From NCBI RefSeq assembly GCF_900113685.1, contig NZ_FOQG01000021.1, positions 1 to 59,404 of the forward strand: 59,404 nt of DNA, read 5' to 3'. This DNA is from Nocardioides psychrotolerans (GTDB taxonomy: Bacteria; Actinomycetota; Actinomycetes; Propionibacteriales; Nocardioidaceae). The notes beneath the pieces were generated by a model. It ran no database searches and was not told the origin of the DNA. It saw only the letters and a program-made list of their open reading frames with translations. The position numbers and the translations under genes were made by a program. Shown piece by piece: positions 47,785-55,698 of this stretch. The first letter of the stretch is position 1, and each line of letters begins with the position of its first letter.

Positions 47785-48636
47785 TCAGTCGTGGAACTCG
47801 CCGCAGTCGACCGTGAGCATCTGGCCGGTGACCGCGGAGGCCAGGTCGCTGGCGAGGAAGAGCGCCGCGCGGGCGACCTCCTCGGGGGAGGCGAGCCGCT
47901 TGAGGTCGGTCGGCTTGGCCTTCTCGGCGTAGACGTCCTCGTGGGTCTTCTCCTCGACGGCCGCCAGGAAGTCGAAGTAGCCGCGGTTGACGTCCTCGTA
48001 GATGTAGGACGGTGCAACGCTGTTGACGCGGATCCCGCGCGGACCCAGCTCGGTGGCGAGCGACGAGGCGAGGTGCTCGAGCGCCCCCTTGGACAGCTTG
48101 TAGCCGGCGAACTCGGGCTGGGACGAGAACGCGACGCAGGAGTTGAGCATGATGATCGAGCCCTTGCTCTCCGACAGCGCGTCGGCGAACAGGGCCGAGA
48201 GCCGCAGCGGGGCGAAGACATTGGTCTCGTTGACCTTCGCGAGCTTGCGCGGGCTGATCTGGGTGATCGGGTCCATCGGCGGGATGGTGAACGCGTTGTT
48301 GATCACGCAGTCGACGCGACCGAAGGCCTCGAGGGTCTTGTCGCGCAGGTTGACCCGCGAGTCCTCGTCGGTCACGTCGGTGACCACGCTGACGACCTTG
48401 CCGCCGTGGCCCTCGAGCTCGGACTGGAGCGCGAGGAGACGGGACTCGGTGCGGCTCGCGATCACCAGGTCGGCGCCCATCTTGGCCGCCTCCTCGGCGA
48501 GCGACCGGCCGAGACCGGGGCCGATGCCCGAGATGACGATCACCTTGCCCTGGAGCAGGGGGACCGGGGTGTAGCGCTCCTCGATCGAGGTGTCGTGCGC
48601 GGCCGCGAGTCCGAGTGCGGGGGAGTCCTGGCTCAA
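47785..48636 (-). CDS. Short-chain dehydrogenase/reductase (SDR)
   Basis: A 283-residue classical-type SDR. The coenzyme motif is VISGIGPGLGRSLAEEAAKMG (GxxxGxG, residues 32-52), with DVTDEDS, NNAF and the catalytic NSCVAFSS...YKLSK (Ser, Tyr and Lys all present). A 25-residue N-terminal extension precedes the usual fold. It overlaps the DUF1214 gene by four bases and abuts the sulfotransferase-type gene. Placement in the KstR-box operon suggests a hydroxy-steroid or acyl-CoA substrate, by inference only. Confidence 0.93.
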   Translation of the reverse strand: MSQDSPALGLAAAHDTSIEERYTPVPLLQGKVIVISGIGPGLGRSLAEEAAKMGADLVIASRTESRLLALQSELEGHGGKVVSVVTDVTDEDSRVNLRDKTLEAFGRVDCVINNAFTIPPMDPITQISPRKLAKVNETNVFAPLRLSALFADALSESKGSIIMLNSCVAFSSQPEFAGYKLSKGALEHLASSLATELGPRGIRVNSVAPSYIYEDVNRGYFDFLAAVEEKTHEDVYAEKAKPTDLKRLASPEEVARAALFLASDLASAVTGQMLTVDCGEFHD

Positions 48637-49796
48637 CTGATCATCCTTCGGGAAACGGAGCGCTGACGCGCGGCGATGCGCGCGGCGTACTCCTCGGTGG
48701 TGAGGGGGGTGAGGTGCGGAAGCAGGTCGGGCACGTCGGTGACCTTGACGACCTGGATCGTGGGGCCGTCGGCGGCCGAGAGGTCACGCTCGAGGCGCTG
48801 CCAGCGCAGCATCATCGAGCCGGTGCGGTGGCCGGTGGTCTCGAGCCAGTTGGCGATCGGGGCACCGTCGGCCGGGGGACGCTCGGAGACCACGAAGCGC
48901 ATGACGCCGTCGGGGTCGGTGTCGGCCTGGGCCTTGGTGAGCGAGGTCTGGTGGGTCTCGTAGTCGGTCGAGGCATACCAGTCCGAGCCGATCTGGATCG
49001 CCTGGTAGGCGCAGTCGTCGCACCGCGGCACCGAGACGATCATCGCCTCGTCCTCGGCCAGCGCGTAGTGGCCGATCGAGGAGCGCTGCGAGGCGAGCCC
49101 GCCCGGCGTCGACTGCGGCACGGTCAGGGTGTTGACCGGCTCCTTGTACTGGAAGAACTGGGGGAAGGCGAACCACGTATGGATGCTTCCGACCAGGCTG
49201 CGCGCGGCGACCTCGTACTTCTTGCGGAGCAGGTCCTCGGTGAGGTCGCGGGCCGGCTTGCCGAGGGTGTCGGCGCGCTCGATGGTCAGCAACCCGCGCT
49301 CCTCGGTGTCCCAGTCGTTGAAGACCTCGCGCACGATGAGGGTCTTGGCGCCGGGCTCGGCGACGTAGGTGAACTGGAAGGTCCCGTCGTCGGCCACGTC
49401 GAGCTCGCGGTCGTCGAAGGCCATCAGCGACGTGGCGGCCGAGGTGGCGCTGTAGGCGCCGCCCATGACCTGGAACGACAGGTCCGCGCTGGACCCGCGA
49501 CGTCCGCGCACGACGTACTCGACACCTTCGCGGAGGTAGGCGTTGAAGTAGATCGCGTCGGGGTTGTCGAGTCCCTGACGGGAGAACTGGTGGGTGGGGT
49601 TGATGAGCAGCGGCCGGTCGAGGTCGTGGTCGAAGGCCATCTGCATCGCCATCCGGATGCGGCCCGAGAGGTAGTCGTAGCCCTCGAGACGGTCGGCCTC
49701 GGTGCGGATGAACGGTGCGTTGGCGACCAGCTCCTCCGCCTCGGCGATCGCGTCCTGGAGGACCTGGGTGAGGCCGAGGCTGCCGGAGGAACTCAT
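48633..49796 (-). CDS. DUF1214-domain protein
   Basis: A 387-residue protein carrying the DUF1214 fold, whose function is not established. Characteristic pieces are NPDAIYFNAYLREGVEYVVRGRRGSSADLSFQVMG and FVVSERPPADGAPIANWLETTGHRTGSMMLRWQRLE near the C-terminus. No membrane or signal segment is visible. Its start overlaps the LLM oxidoreductase stop by four bases and its end overlaps the SDR start. The three coupled proteins may act on one substrate. Confidence 0.88.
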   Translation of the reverse strand: MSSSGSLGLTQVLQDAIAEAEELVANAPFIRTEADRLEGYDYLSGRIRMAMQMAFDHDLDRPLLINPTHQFSRQGLDNPDAIYFNAYLREGVEYVVRGRRGSSADLSFQVMGGAYSATSAATSLMAFDDRELDVADDGTFQFTYVAEPGAKTLIVREVFNDWDTEERGLLTIERADTLGKPARDLTEDLLRKKYEVAARSLVGSIHTWFAFPQFFQYKEPVNTLTVPQSTPGGLASQRSSIGHYALAEDEAMIVSVPRCDDCAYQAIQIGSDWYASTDYETHQTSLTKAQADTDPDGVMRFVVSERPPADGAPIANWLETTGHRTGSMMLRWQRLERDLSAADGPTIQVVKVTDVPDLLPHLTPLTTEEYAARIAARQRSVSRRMIS

Positions 49797-50674
49797 CGGT
49801 TGACCCGGTGGATGATGCTGTGCGCGTACTTGTCGATCGCGTCGATCTTCTTCTCCAGCGGCTCGGTGTCCGGGCCCATGATGTAGGGCACGCGGAAGCC
49901 GACGATGCAGTCGGTGACGCCCTTGTCCTCGAGGCGCTTGATCCCGTCGACGTCGTAGGCGTCGTAGGAGATGACGTGCACCTCGAAGGAGTCGTCACCC
50001 TCCACTCCCTCCTCACGCCGGATCTCGGCGAGGCGGGTCAGGAGCCGGTCGAGCTCCTCGCCGTCGCCACCGGCGTGCATCCACCCGTCGCCCTTCAGGA
50101 CCGCCCGGCGCAGCGCGGCGTCGGCGTGGCCGCCCACGAGGAGCGGGATCTTCTCGGTCGCGCCGGGGCACTGCTTGAGCTCGTCGATCTGGTAGAAGTC
50201 ACCGTCGTAGGCGAAGTACTCACCCATGGTCAGCCCGCGCAGGATGTCCATGCACTCGTCCATGCGCTTGCCGCGCTTTGCCCAGTCGACGCCCAGGTTG
50301 GCGAAGTCCTCGGGCCACGGCGAGAGGCCGACGCCGAGACCGAGGCGGTTGCCGGACAAGAAGGCCAGCGAGGAGGCCTGCTTGGCGACCAGGACCGGCG
50401 GGCGCACCGGCAGCTTGAGCACGAACGGCGTGAGGCGCAGCGTCGTGGTGTGCGCGAAGAGGTGCGCGCAGAGCACCATCGTCTCGATGAACTCCTTGCC
50501 GTCGAGGAAGGCGCGGTCCCCGGTGTCGGTGTAGGGATACTTGGAGTCCGACTCCTTGGGGTAGATCAGGCTGTCGGCCACGGTCATGCTCGTGTAGCCG
50601 GCGGCCTCGGCGGCTTGTGCGAGGGGTGCGTAGTAGTGCGCCTGGGTCATCGCCTCGGCGTAGGTGAATCGCAT
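49793..50674 (-). CDS. LLM-class flavin (probably F420)-dependent oxidoreductase
   Basis: A 293-residue TIM-barrel oxidoreductase of the luciferase-like class, similar to TIGR03619-type F420 enzymes. It starts MRFTYAEAMTQAHYYAPLAQAAEAAGYTSMTVADSL, with LVAKQASSLAFLSGNRLGLGVGLSPW near residue 90, and a PLLVGGHADAALRR motif near residue 170. It is the first gene of a five-gene operon, ten bases from the KstR-like box, and divergent from an NTF2-like gene. Ring or side-chain oxidation of a steroid or related lipid is inferred from context only. Confidence 0.9.
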   Translation of the reverse strand: MRFTYAEAMTQAHYYAPLAQAAEAAGYTSMTVADSLIYPKESDSKYPYTDTGDRAFLDGKEFIETMVLCAHLFAHTTTLRLTPFVLKLPVRPPVLVAKQASSLAFLSGNRLGLGVGLSPWPEDFANLGVDWAKRGKRMDECMDILRGLTMGEYFAYDGDFYQIDELKQCPGATEKIPLLVGGHADAALRRAVLKGDGWMHAGGDGEELDRLLTRLAEIRREEGVEGDDSFEVHVISYDAYDVDGIKRLEDKGVTDCIVGFRVPYIMGPDTEPLEKKIDAIDKYAHSIIHRVNR

Positions 50675-50682
50675 GGCTCCAC

Positions 50683-50700
50683 ACTAGAACGTGTTCCAGT
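50683..50700. promoter_or_regulatory. KstR-like operator between divergent operons
   Basis: ACTAGAACGTGTTCCAGT lies in the 45-base gap between the LLM oxidoreductase and the NTF2-like gene. Its core TAGAACGTGTTCCA fits the KstR cholesterol-repressor pattern T-N2-AAC-N2-GTT-N2-A at every fixed base. One site could control both directions. No KstR gene is in the window. Confidence 0.75.
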
Positions 50701-50719
50701 TTTGTGCCAGAGTTCACTC

Positions 50720-51163
50720 GTGGACCTCCAGATGCTGAGCGACCGGGCCGAGATCTCCGACGTGCTGACGCGCTACACGCGCGCCATCGACACCGGCGCG
50801 TGGGACGTCCTGGACACCGTCTTCACCCCCGACGCGCAGATCGACTACACGGAGTCGGGCGGCATCGCGGCGTCGTACCCCGAGATCAAGCCGTGGCTGG
50901 CCGAGATGCTGCCGGCGTTCTTCCCCAAGCGGATGCACACCCTGGGGCAGCTCGACATCGCGGTGCAGCCGGGGGACGCCGACGGTGCGGACACCGCGAC
51001 GTGCTCGGCGTACTTCCACAACCCGATGCCCATGGACGACGGGAAGGGCGGGGAGAAGATCGTCGAGCTGGGCGGGATCTACCACCACACACTGGTCCGC
51101 ACGGTGGACGGATGGCGCAGCCGGCACCTGCACGAGCAGGTCGTGTGGAAGCGTGGCCTCTGA
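50720..51163 (+). CDS. NTF2-like (SnoaL/ketosteroid-isomerase-type) protein
   Basis: A 147-residue protein of the nuclear-transport-factor-2-like fold: LSDRAEISDVLTRYTRAIDTGAWDVLDTVFTPDAQIDYTESGG near the start, and GGIYHHTLVRTVDGWRSRHLHEQVVW at the end. Members include ketosteroid isomerases, polyketide cyclases and many unknowns. The GTG at 50720 is 20 bases from the KstR-like box. The Ddn-type gene follows directly, only one base after the stop, so the two form a short operon divergent from the LLM operon. Confidence 0.88.
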   Translation: MDLQMLSDRAEISDVLTRYTRAIDTGAWDVLDTVFTPDAQIDYTESGGIAASYPEIKPWLAEMLPAFFPKRMHTLGQLDIAVQPGDADGADTATCSAYFHNPMPMDDGKGGEKIVELGGIYHHTLVRTVDGWRSRHLHEQVVWKRGL

Positions 51164-51164
51164 G

Positions 51165-51659
51165 ATGACGATGACACCGGAGCAGCTGGCGAAGCGCAAG
51201 AAGGCGCTGGCGAGCCCGGCGACCGTCAAGGTCATCAAGCACATGGCGAGGGCCCAGGTGAAGGTCTTCACGCTCACCGGCGGGCGGATCGGGAGCAAGT
51301 GGCGCATCGGTGCGGGCTTCCGCAAGCCGGTCCCGACGCTGCTCCTCGACCACGTGGGGCGCAAGTCCGGGACGCTGTTCCGCACGCCGCTGCTCTACCT
51401 GCTCGACGGCCCGAACGTCGTGGTCGTCGCCTCCCAGGGCGGGCTGCCCCAGAACCCGCAGTGGTACCCCAACCTGGTCGCCTCGCCCGACACGACCGTC
51501 CAGATCCGCACCGAGAAGCGCTCCGTGCGGGCTCACCCGGCCTCGCCCGAGGAGCGTGCGGCGCTCTGGCCGCGCCTGGTCGAGCTCTACGCCGACTTCG
51601 AGGTCTACCAGGAGTGCACCGACCGGGAGATCCCGGTCGTGGTCCTCGAGCCGCGCTGA
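51165..51659 (+). CDS. F420-dependent nitroreductase-like (Ddn-type) protein
   Basis: A 164-residue protein of the deazaflavin (F420)-dependent nitroreductase family, a split-barrel fold. It has the conserved LLDHVGRKSGTLFRTPLLYLLDGPNVVVVASQGG (about 61-94) and QNPQWYPNLVASPDTTVQ. The length is as expected. A basic N-terminal helix (QLAKRKKALASPATVKVIKHMARAQVKVF) may associate with membranes. Its ATG follows the NTF2-like stop directly. Together with the LLM enzyme it points to F420-linked redox chemistry in this locus. Confidence 0.92.
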   Translation: MTMTPEQLAKRKKALASPATVKVIKHMARAQVKVFTLTGGRIGSKWRIGAGFRKPVPTLLLDHVGRKSGTLFRTPLLYLLDGPNVVVVASQGGLPQNPQWYPNLVASPDTTVQIRTEKRSVRAHPASPEERAALWPRLVELYADFEVYQECTDREIPVVVLEPR

Positions 51660-51748
51660 CGCCCCTCTCCACGGGCCTGGCGTTTGGTCTGCTTGGTCCT
51701 GTCGCCGACAATAGGGCCGACGTACGACGAGCCAGGGAGTGACCGCAC

Positions 51749-52324
51749 GTGGCCGAGGAAGACACCGACCGTCCCAGCGAGGGGCACCCCGTCCTGACGG
51801 GTGTCGTCGCGCTGGTCGCCGTCGCCCTGACCGTGGGGCTGATCCTCGGCGGTGGTGCGCTCGCCGTCAGCCGCGTGCTCGGCATCGGAGGCTCCGACGA
51901 GGCGACGTCCGGCTCGACCGTGCAGGAGACGATGTTCCTGCCGCCGGTGGAGCCGACCAACCCCGACTCGGAGCCGCTGCTCACCCTGGCGCCGAACCCG
52001 GAGGGGTCCGTGTCCCAGTTCCCCAGCGACGAGCCGTCGGAGGAGGAGCCGGAGTCGTCGATCTCCCTGCAGGCAGGCCAGACCGAGGTCGGCGCGATGG
52101 AGCGCATCGACCTGACCGGGGTCTACCCCGGTGGTGAGGGCGCGATCCTCCAGGTCCAGCAGTTCGAGAACGGCACGTGGGGCGACTTCCCGGTGACCGC
52201 CACGGTTTCCAACGAGACCTTCACGACCTACATCCAGACCGGCAAGCCCGGCCCCAACCGCTTCCGCGTGGTCGACACCGACGACGACGAGATCTCCAAC
52301 GAGGTCAAGGTGACGATCGGCTGA
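51749..52324 (+). CDS. Membrane-anchored acidic protein with beta-domain
   Basis: A 191-residue protein with a single N-terminal membrane helix (about 16-42, VLTGVVALVAVALTVGLILGGGALAVS). A Glu/Ser-rich low-complexity linker (SDEPSEEEPESS) follows, then a compact beta-domain IDLTGVYPGGEGAILQVQQFENGTWGDFPVTATV...YIQTGKPGPNRFRVVDTDDDEIS resembling a small Ig-like fold. Its stop overlaps the convergent EamA gene by 20 bases. The start is GTG 51749. No named family is recognised. Confidence 0.7.
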   Translation: MAEEDTDRPSEGHPVLTGVVALVAVALTVGLILGGGALAVSRVLGIGGSDEATSGSTVQETMFLPPVEPTNPDSEPLLTLAPNPEGSVSQFPSDEPSEEEPESSISLQAGQTEVGAMERIDLTGVYPGGEGAILQVQQFENGTWGDFPVTATVSNETFTTYIQTGKPGPNRFRVVDTDDDEISNEVKVTIG

Positions 52325-53240
52325 GCTCGCGGGGAACGGCGGGTGGGACGGCGGCGCCGCGCCTGGCCGACCGGTGACGTCGTACGGCGGCTGCCAGGGC
52401 AGGTTGCCCGGCGAGGACGCCGCCGAGGACCAGGGCCAGGCCGAGGGCCTGGGTCCAGCCGAAGAGCTCCCCGGCGACGGCCACGCCCAGCAGGGTGCCG
52501 ACCACGGGGTTCAGCAGGCCGATGAGGGAGACCGCGCCGGCGGGCATCCTGGTCAGGCCGTGGAACCAGCAGGTGTAGGCCAGGATCGTGCCGACCGCAC
52601 CGAGCCACAGGAAGCCGGCGGCCGCAGGCAGGTCGATCGCAGGTGGGGCGCCCTCGACCAGCAGGGCGACCGGCGCCAGCACGAGGCCTCCGGCCACGAG
52701 CTGCCAGGACACCAGCGTGACCATGTCGACCGGCGGTTCCCAACGCTTGAGGAGCACGAAGCCCAGCGCCGTGACCGCGACCGACCCGAACGCCGCGAGC
52801 AGGCCGAGCTCCGAGACCTGGCCGGGGGAGCGGAGGACGAGCAGTGCGACACCGACGATGCCGACCAGGGCGGCCGCGACTCGCGCGGTGCCCGGCCGCT
52901 CGCGGAGCAGGGTCCACGCGACCGCCATGACCGCGAGGGGCATGGTCGCCTGGAGCGTTGCGGCGAGCCCGCCGGGCAGCTCGTAGGCGGCGAGGAAGAC
53001 GAGCGGGAAGAACAGGCCGATGTTGAGGATGCCGAGCACGGCGGAGCGCCACCACCAATCGCTCTGCGGCAGCCGACGACGGTAGGCCAGCAGCAGGAGA
53101 CCGGCCGGCAGCGCACGCACGGCAGCGGCGAAGAGCGGGCGGTCGGGCGGCAGCAGCTGCTCCGTGACGATGTATGTCGAGCCCCATGCGAGCGGCGCGA
53201 CGCTGGTGATCACCGCGGTGCGCCACGAAATAGTTTCCAT
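52305..53240 (-). CDS. EamA/DMT-family transporter under MarR control
   Basis: A 311-residue membrane protein of ten helices with two EamA repeats: ITSVAPLAWGSTYIVTEQLLPPDRPLFAAAVRALPAGLLLL at the start, and FGSVAVTALGFVLLKRWEPP at the second repeat. A conserved-looking LLNPVVGTLLGVAVAGE lies near the end. The frame is open upstream, but ATG 53240 matches the family N-terminus, and the operator GTTTCCATGGAAAC overlaps this start. A divergent MarR gene 36 bases away suggests drug- or metabolite-triggered derepression. The closest generic annotation is RhtA/YdcZ-type efflux. Confidence 0.9.
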   Translation of the reverse strand: METISWRTAVITSVAPLAWGSTYIVTEQLLPPDRPLFAAAVRALPAGLLLLAYRRRLPQSDWWWRSAVLGILNIGLFFPLVFLAAYELPGGLAATLQATMPLAVMAVAWTLLRERPGTARVAAALVGIVGVALLVLRSPGQVSELGLLAAFGSVAVTALGFVLLKRWEPPVDMVTLVSWQLVAGGLVLAPVALLVEGAPPAIDLPAAAGFLWLGAVGTILAYTCWFHGLTRMPAGAVSLIGLLNPVVGTLLGVAVAGELFGWTQALGLALVLGGVLAGQPALAAAVRRHRSARRGAAVPPAVPRELSRSSP

Positions 53241-53267
53241 GGAAACAAGAATAGCTTCCACGTGGGA
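53233..53267. promoter_or_regulatory. Pair of MarR-type operator palindromes
   Basis: GTTTCCATGGAAAC (53233-53246) is a perfect palindrome and TTCCACGTGGGA (53256-53267) is a related imperfect one. Their centres are 22 bases apart, about two helical turns, in the divergent EamA-MarR control region. Binding by the adjacent MarR protein is inferred. Confidence 0.7.
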
Positions 53268-53276
53268 TATATTCCG

Positions 53277-53777
53277 ATGGTGGAGCGCGACCTGGATCAC
53301 GTGGGCCGGATCATGGCTCAGTGGGCAGAGCAGCGCCCCGACCTCGACGTCTCGCCGCAAGGGATCGTGGGTCGGCTGAGCCGGCTGGCCCAGCACCTCG
53401 ACGAGGAGCTCACGGTCGTCTACCGCTCGTTCGGGCTGGGCGAGGGGGAGTTCGACGTCCTGGCGACCCTGCGCCGCAGCGGCACGCCGTTCGAGCTGAC
53501 GCCCGGTGGGCTGGCCGCCTCGACGATGGTGTCGTCAGGAGCCGTGACCAAGCGGGTGGACCGGTGCCTGGAGAAGGGCTGGGTGACCCGCCGGGTGAGC
53601 GACCTCGACGGTCGCGGGCGGGTCGTCGCCCTCACGCTGGCGGGCCGGGAGCTCATCGACGAGGCTTTCGAGGCGCACATGGCCAACGAGCAGCGGCTGG
53701 TCGGCTCCCTCGGGGACCTGGAGCGAGCGCGACTCGCCCGCCTGCTCGAGACCTGGGGGCGCACCCTCGGGGCGTGA
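53277..53777 (+). CDS. MarR-family transcriptional regulator
   Basis: A 166-residue winged-helix regulator. The dimer region is VGRLSRLAQHLDEELTVVYRSFGLGEGEFDVLATL. The recognition part is ELTPGGLAASTMVSSGAVTKRVDRCLEKGWVTRRVSDLDGRGRVVALT, the classical MarR winged helix with its D-x-D-x-R-wing. ATG 53277 starts directly after the operator palindromes. It is divergent from the EamA transporter that it probably represses, and precedes the lipoprotein gene by 13 bases. Confidence 0.93.
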   Translation: MVERDLDHVGRIMAQWAEQRPDLDVSPQGIVGRLSRLAQHLDEELTVVYRSFGLGEGEFDVLATLRRSGTPFELTPGGLAASTMVSSGAVTKRVDRCLEKGWVTRRVSDLDGRGRVVALTLAGRELIDEAFEAHMANEQRLVGSLGDLERARLARLLETWGRTLGA

Positions 53778-53790
53778 GAGATTCGCAGGC

Positions 53791-54369
53791 ATGAGACTGC
53801 GACCTCTGGTCCTCGGGTTCCTGCTCGTCGCCACGCTGGCCGGGTGCGGGGAGGAGTCGCCCGCCGCGGGGCCGGAGGCCGAGCCGTCCGCGACGACAGC
53901 ATCCGCGGAGCCCGGTGCGTCGCTGGAGGTCCGGGCCGTGATCGCCACCAGCCAGGCGCCGGCGCCCGACTCGCTGGTCAAGCAGCAGTTCGACGCGCTC
54001 GACTGCGCCGCCGCGCCGGTGCCGGTGCCCACCGCCGAGCCGGGGGCCGCCTGCGACGCTGCCGGCACGAAGTACAGCCTCGGTCCGGCCGTCGTCGTCG
54101 GTGGCATCGAGGACGCCGAGGCCGGTCAGCCCGAGGGGTCGGACCTGTGGGTCGTGGCGGTCGACCTCGAGGCCGGGGCGAGCGAGGCGCTGGATGACCT
54201 GACCTCGGAGCTCGCCCCGATCAGTGGCCGCATTGCGCTCGTCGTCGACGGTGCGGTGATCAGCGCCCCCACCGTGCAGACGCCGATCACCGATGGCCGC
54301 CTGCAGATCGCGGGCGACTTCGACGAGGAGAGCGCGACGGCCCTCGCCGAGGGGCTCAGCCGGGAATGA
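53791..54369 (+). CDS. Lipoprotein with SecD/SecF P1-head-like domain
   Basis: A 192-residue exported lipoprotein. The lipobox LATLAGC places the lipidated cysteine near residue 20, followed by an acidic, Ala/Glu-rich segment. The C-terminal domain reads GRIALVVDGAVISAPTVQTPITDGRLQIAGDFDEESATALAEGL. This matches the P1-head subdomain of SecD, normally part of a large membrane protein. Here it stands alone on the outer face, so a role in protein export is only a possibility. It overlaps the convergent aldo/keto reductase gene by 14 bases. Confidence 0.85.
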   Translation: MRLRPLVLGFLLVATLAGCGEESPAAGPEAEPSATTASAEPGASLEVRAVIATSQAPAPDSLVKQQFDALDCAAAPVPVPTAEPGAACDAAGTKYSLGPAVVVGGIEDAEAGQPEGSDLWVVAVDLEAGASEALDDLTSELAPISGRIALVVDGAVISAPTVQTPITDGRLQIAGDFDEESATALAEGLSRE

Positions 54370-55201
54370 AGTCGAACGTGTCGGGGTGCGGGCCGGTGCG
54401 GCCCTCCTCGCCTCGGTCGAGCGCGGTGATGGCGGCGACCTCGTCGGCGGTGAGGGTGAAGTCGAAGACGTCGAAGTTCTCCCGCATCCGCTCCTCGCGC
54501 ACCGACTTGGGGAACACGATGTCGCCGCGCTCGAGGTGCCAGCGCAAGGTCACCTGCGAGGCGGTCTTGCCGTGGCCGGCGGCGATCTTGCCGATCACCT
54601 CGTCGTCGAGCACCGCTCCCTGCGCGATCGGGGACCAGGCCTCGACCTCGACGCCATGCCGGATCGACGCGGCGCGGGCGGCCTCGTTGGTCAGGTAGGG
54701 GTGGACCTCGATCTGGTTGACCGCCGGCAGCACGCCGGTCTCCGCGACGATGCGGTCGAGGTGGGCCGGCTCGAAGTTGGAGACGCCGACGGAGCGGGCG
54801 CGCCCGTCCTGCGTGAGCTCGGCCATCGCCTTCCAGGTGGAGACGTAGTCGCCGTCGTACCTCGTCGGCAGCGGCCAGTGGATCAGGAACAGGTCGACGT
54901 GGTCGAGTCCGAGCTTGGCCAGGGACTCCTCGAAGCTGCGCCGGACCTCGTCGGGGGCGTGGAAGCCGTTGTTGAGCTTGGTCGTGACGTAGAGCTCGTC
55001 GCGCGAGATGCCCGAGGACGCCAGCGCCTCGCCGACACCCTCCTCGTTCTGGTACATCTGCGCGGTGTCGATGTGGCGGTAGCCGATCTCCAGTGCGGTG
55101 CGCACGGCGGCGGCGGTCTCCGCGGGCGGGACCTGGTAGGTGCCGAAGCCCAGCTGCGGGATGGTCGTGTGGTCGTTGAGCGTGATCGTGGAAACGGTCA
55201 T
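54356..55201 (-). CDS. Aldo/keto reductase
   Basis: A 281-residue TIM-barrel NADPH-dependent aldo/keto reductase. The catalytic tetrad is visible: Asp and Tyr in GYRHIDTAQMYQNEEGVG, Lys in VTTKLNNG and His in DLFLIHWPLP. The DGRARSVGVSNFEPAHLD segment and the NADPH-binding VFPKSVREERMRENFDVFDF end are present. It is like the 2,5-diketo-gluconate reductase group. ATG 55201 gives the usual N-terminus; a GTG at 55222 in the same frame adds seven residues. It is divergent from the Nudix gene. Confidence 0.92.
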   Translation of the reverse strand: MTVSTITLNDHTTIPQLGFGTYQVPPAETAAAVRTALEIGYRHIDTAQMYQNEEGVGEALASSGISRDELYVTTKLNNGFHAPDEVRRSFEESLAKLGLDHVDLFLIHWPLPTRYDGDYVSTWKAMAELTQDGRARSVGVSNFEPAHLDRIVAETGVLPAVNQIEVHPYLTNEAARAASIRHGVEVEAWSPIAQGAVLDDEVIGKIAAGHGKTASQVTLRWHLERGDIVFPKSVREERMRENFDVFDFTLTADEVAAITALDRGEEGRTGPHPDTFDFIPG

Positions 55202-55246
55202 GGGGGTATAGCGGGTCGCCACGGTGGTCTATTCCATGATGGGGCG

Positions 55247-55693
55247 ATGGAGTACACCGACTACGACACACGTCTGGCCGCCTACGCCGTCATCGTCGAC
55301 GACCAGGACCACGTCCTGCTCGCGCTGTGGAACGAGGCCGACGAGAAGAAGTGGACGTTGCCCGGGGGCGGAGTGGACTTCGAGGAGTCGGCCGAGGACG
55401 GTGCCGTGCGCGAGGTGCGCGAGGAGACGGGGTACGCCGCCAGGCTCGGTCGGCTGCTGGGCGTGCACAGCTACACGATCCCGGTCTCGCGGCGCCTGGC
55501 CGACACCGAGCGGCCGATGAAGGCGGTGCGGGTGGTCTTCGAGGCCTCCGTCGTGGGCGGCGAGCTCACCCAGGAGATCGACGGCAGCACCGACGAGGCC
55601 CGTTGGTGGCCTCTCGCCGAGGTCGCGCGGCTGCCGCGCGTCGGGCTCGTCGACATCGGGCTCGACCTGTGGCGGTCGGCGCGTTCGTCCTGA
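55247..55693 (+). CDS. NUDIX hydrolase
   Basis: A 148-residue nucleoside-diphosphate-linked hydrolase. The Nudix box GGGVDFEESAEDGAVREVREETGY (about 39-62) fits Gx5Ex7REUxEExGU. WTLPGGG precedes it and LLLALWNEADEKK-type strands frame the fold. The protein is soluble. A GATGGGG element before ATG 55247 supports the start. The gene ends six bases before the convergent M28 peptidase gene. Substrate is not predictable. Confidence 0.93.
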   Translation: MEYTDYDTRLAAYAVIVDDQDHVLLALWNEADEKKWTLPGGGVDFEESAEDGAVREVREETGYAARLGRLLGVHSYTIPVSRRLADTERPMKAVRVVFEASVVGGELTQEIDGSTDEARWWPLAEVARLPRVGLVDIGLDLWRSARSS

Positions 55694-55698
55694 GGCGT

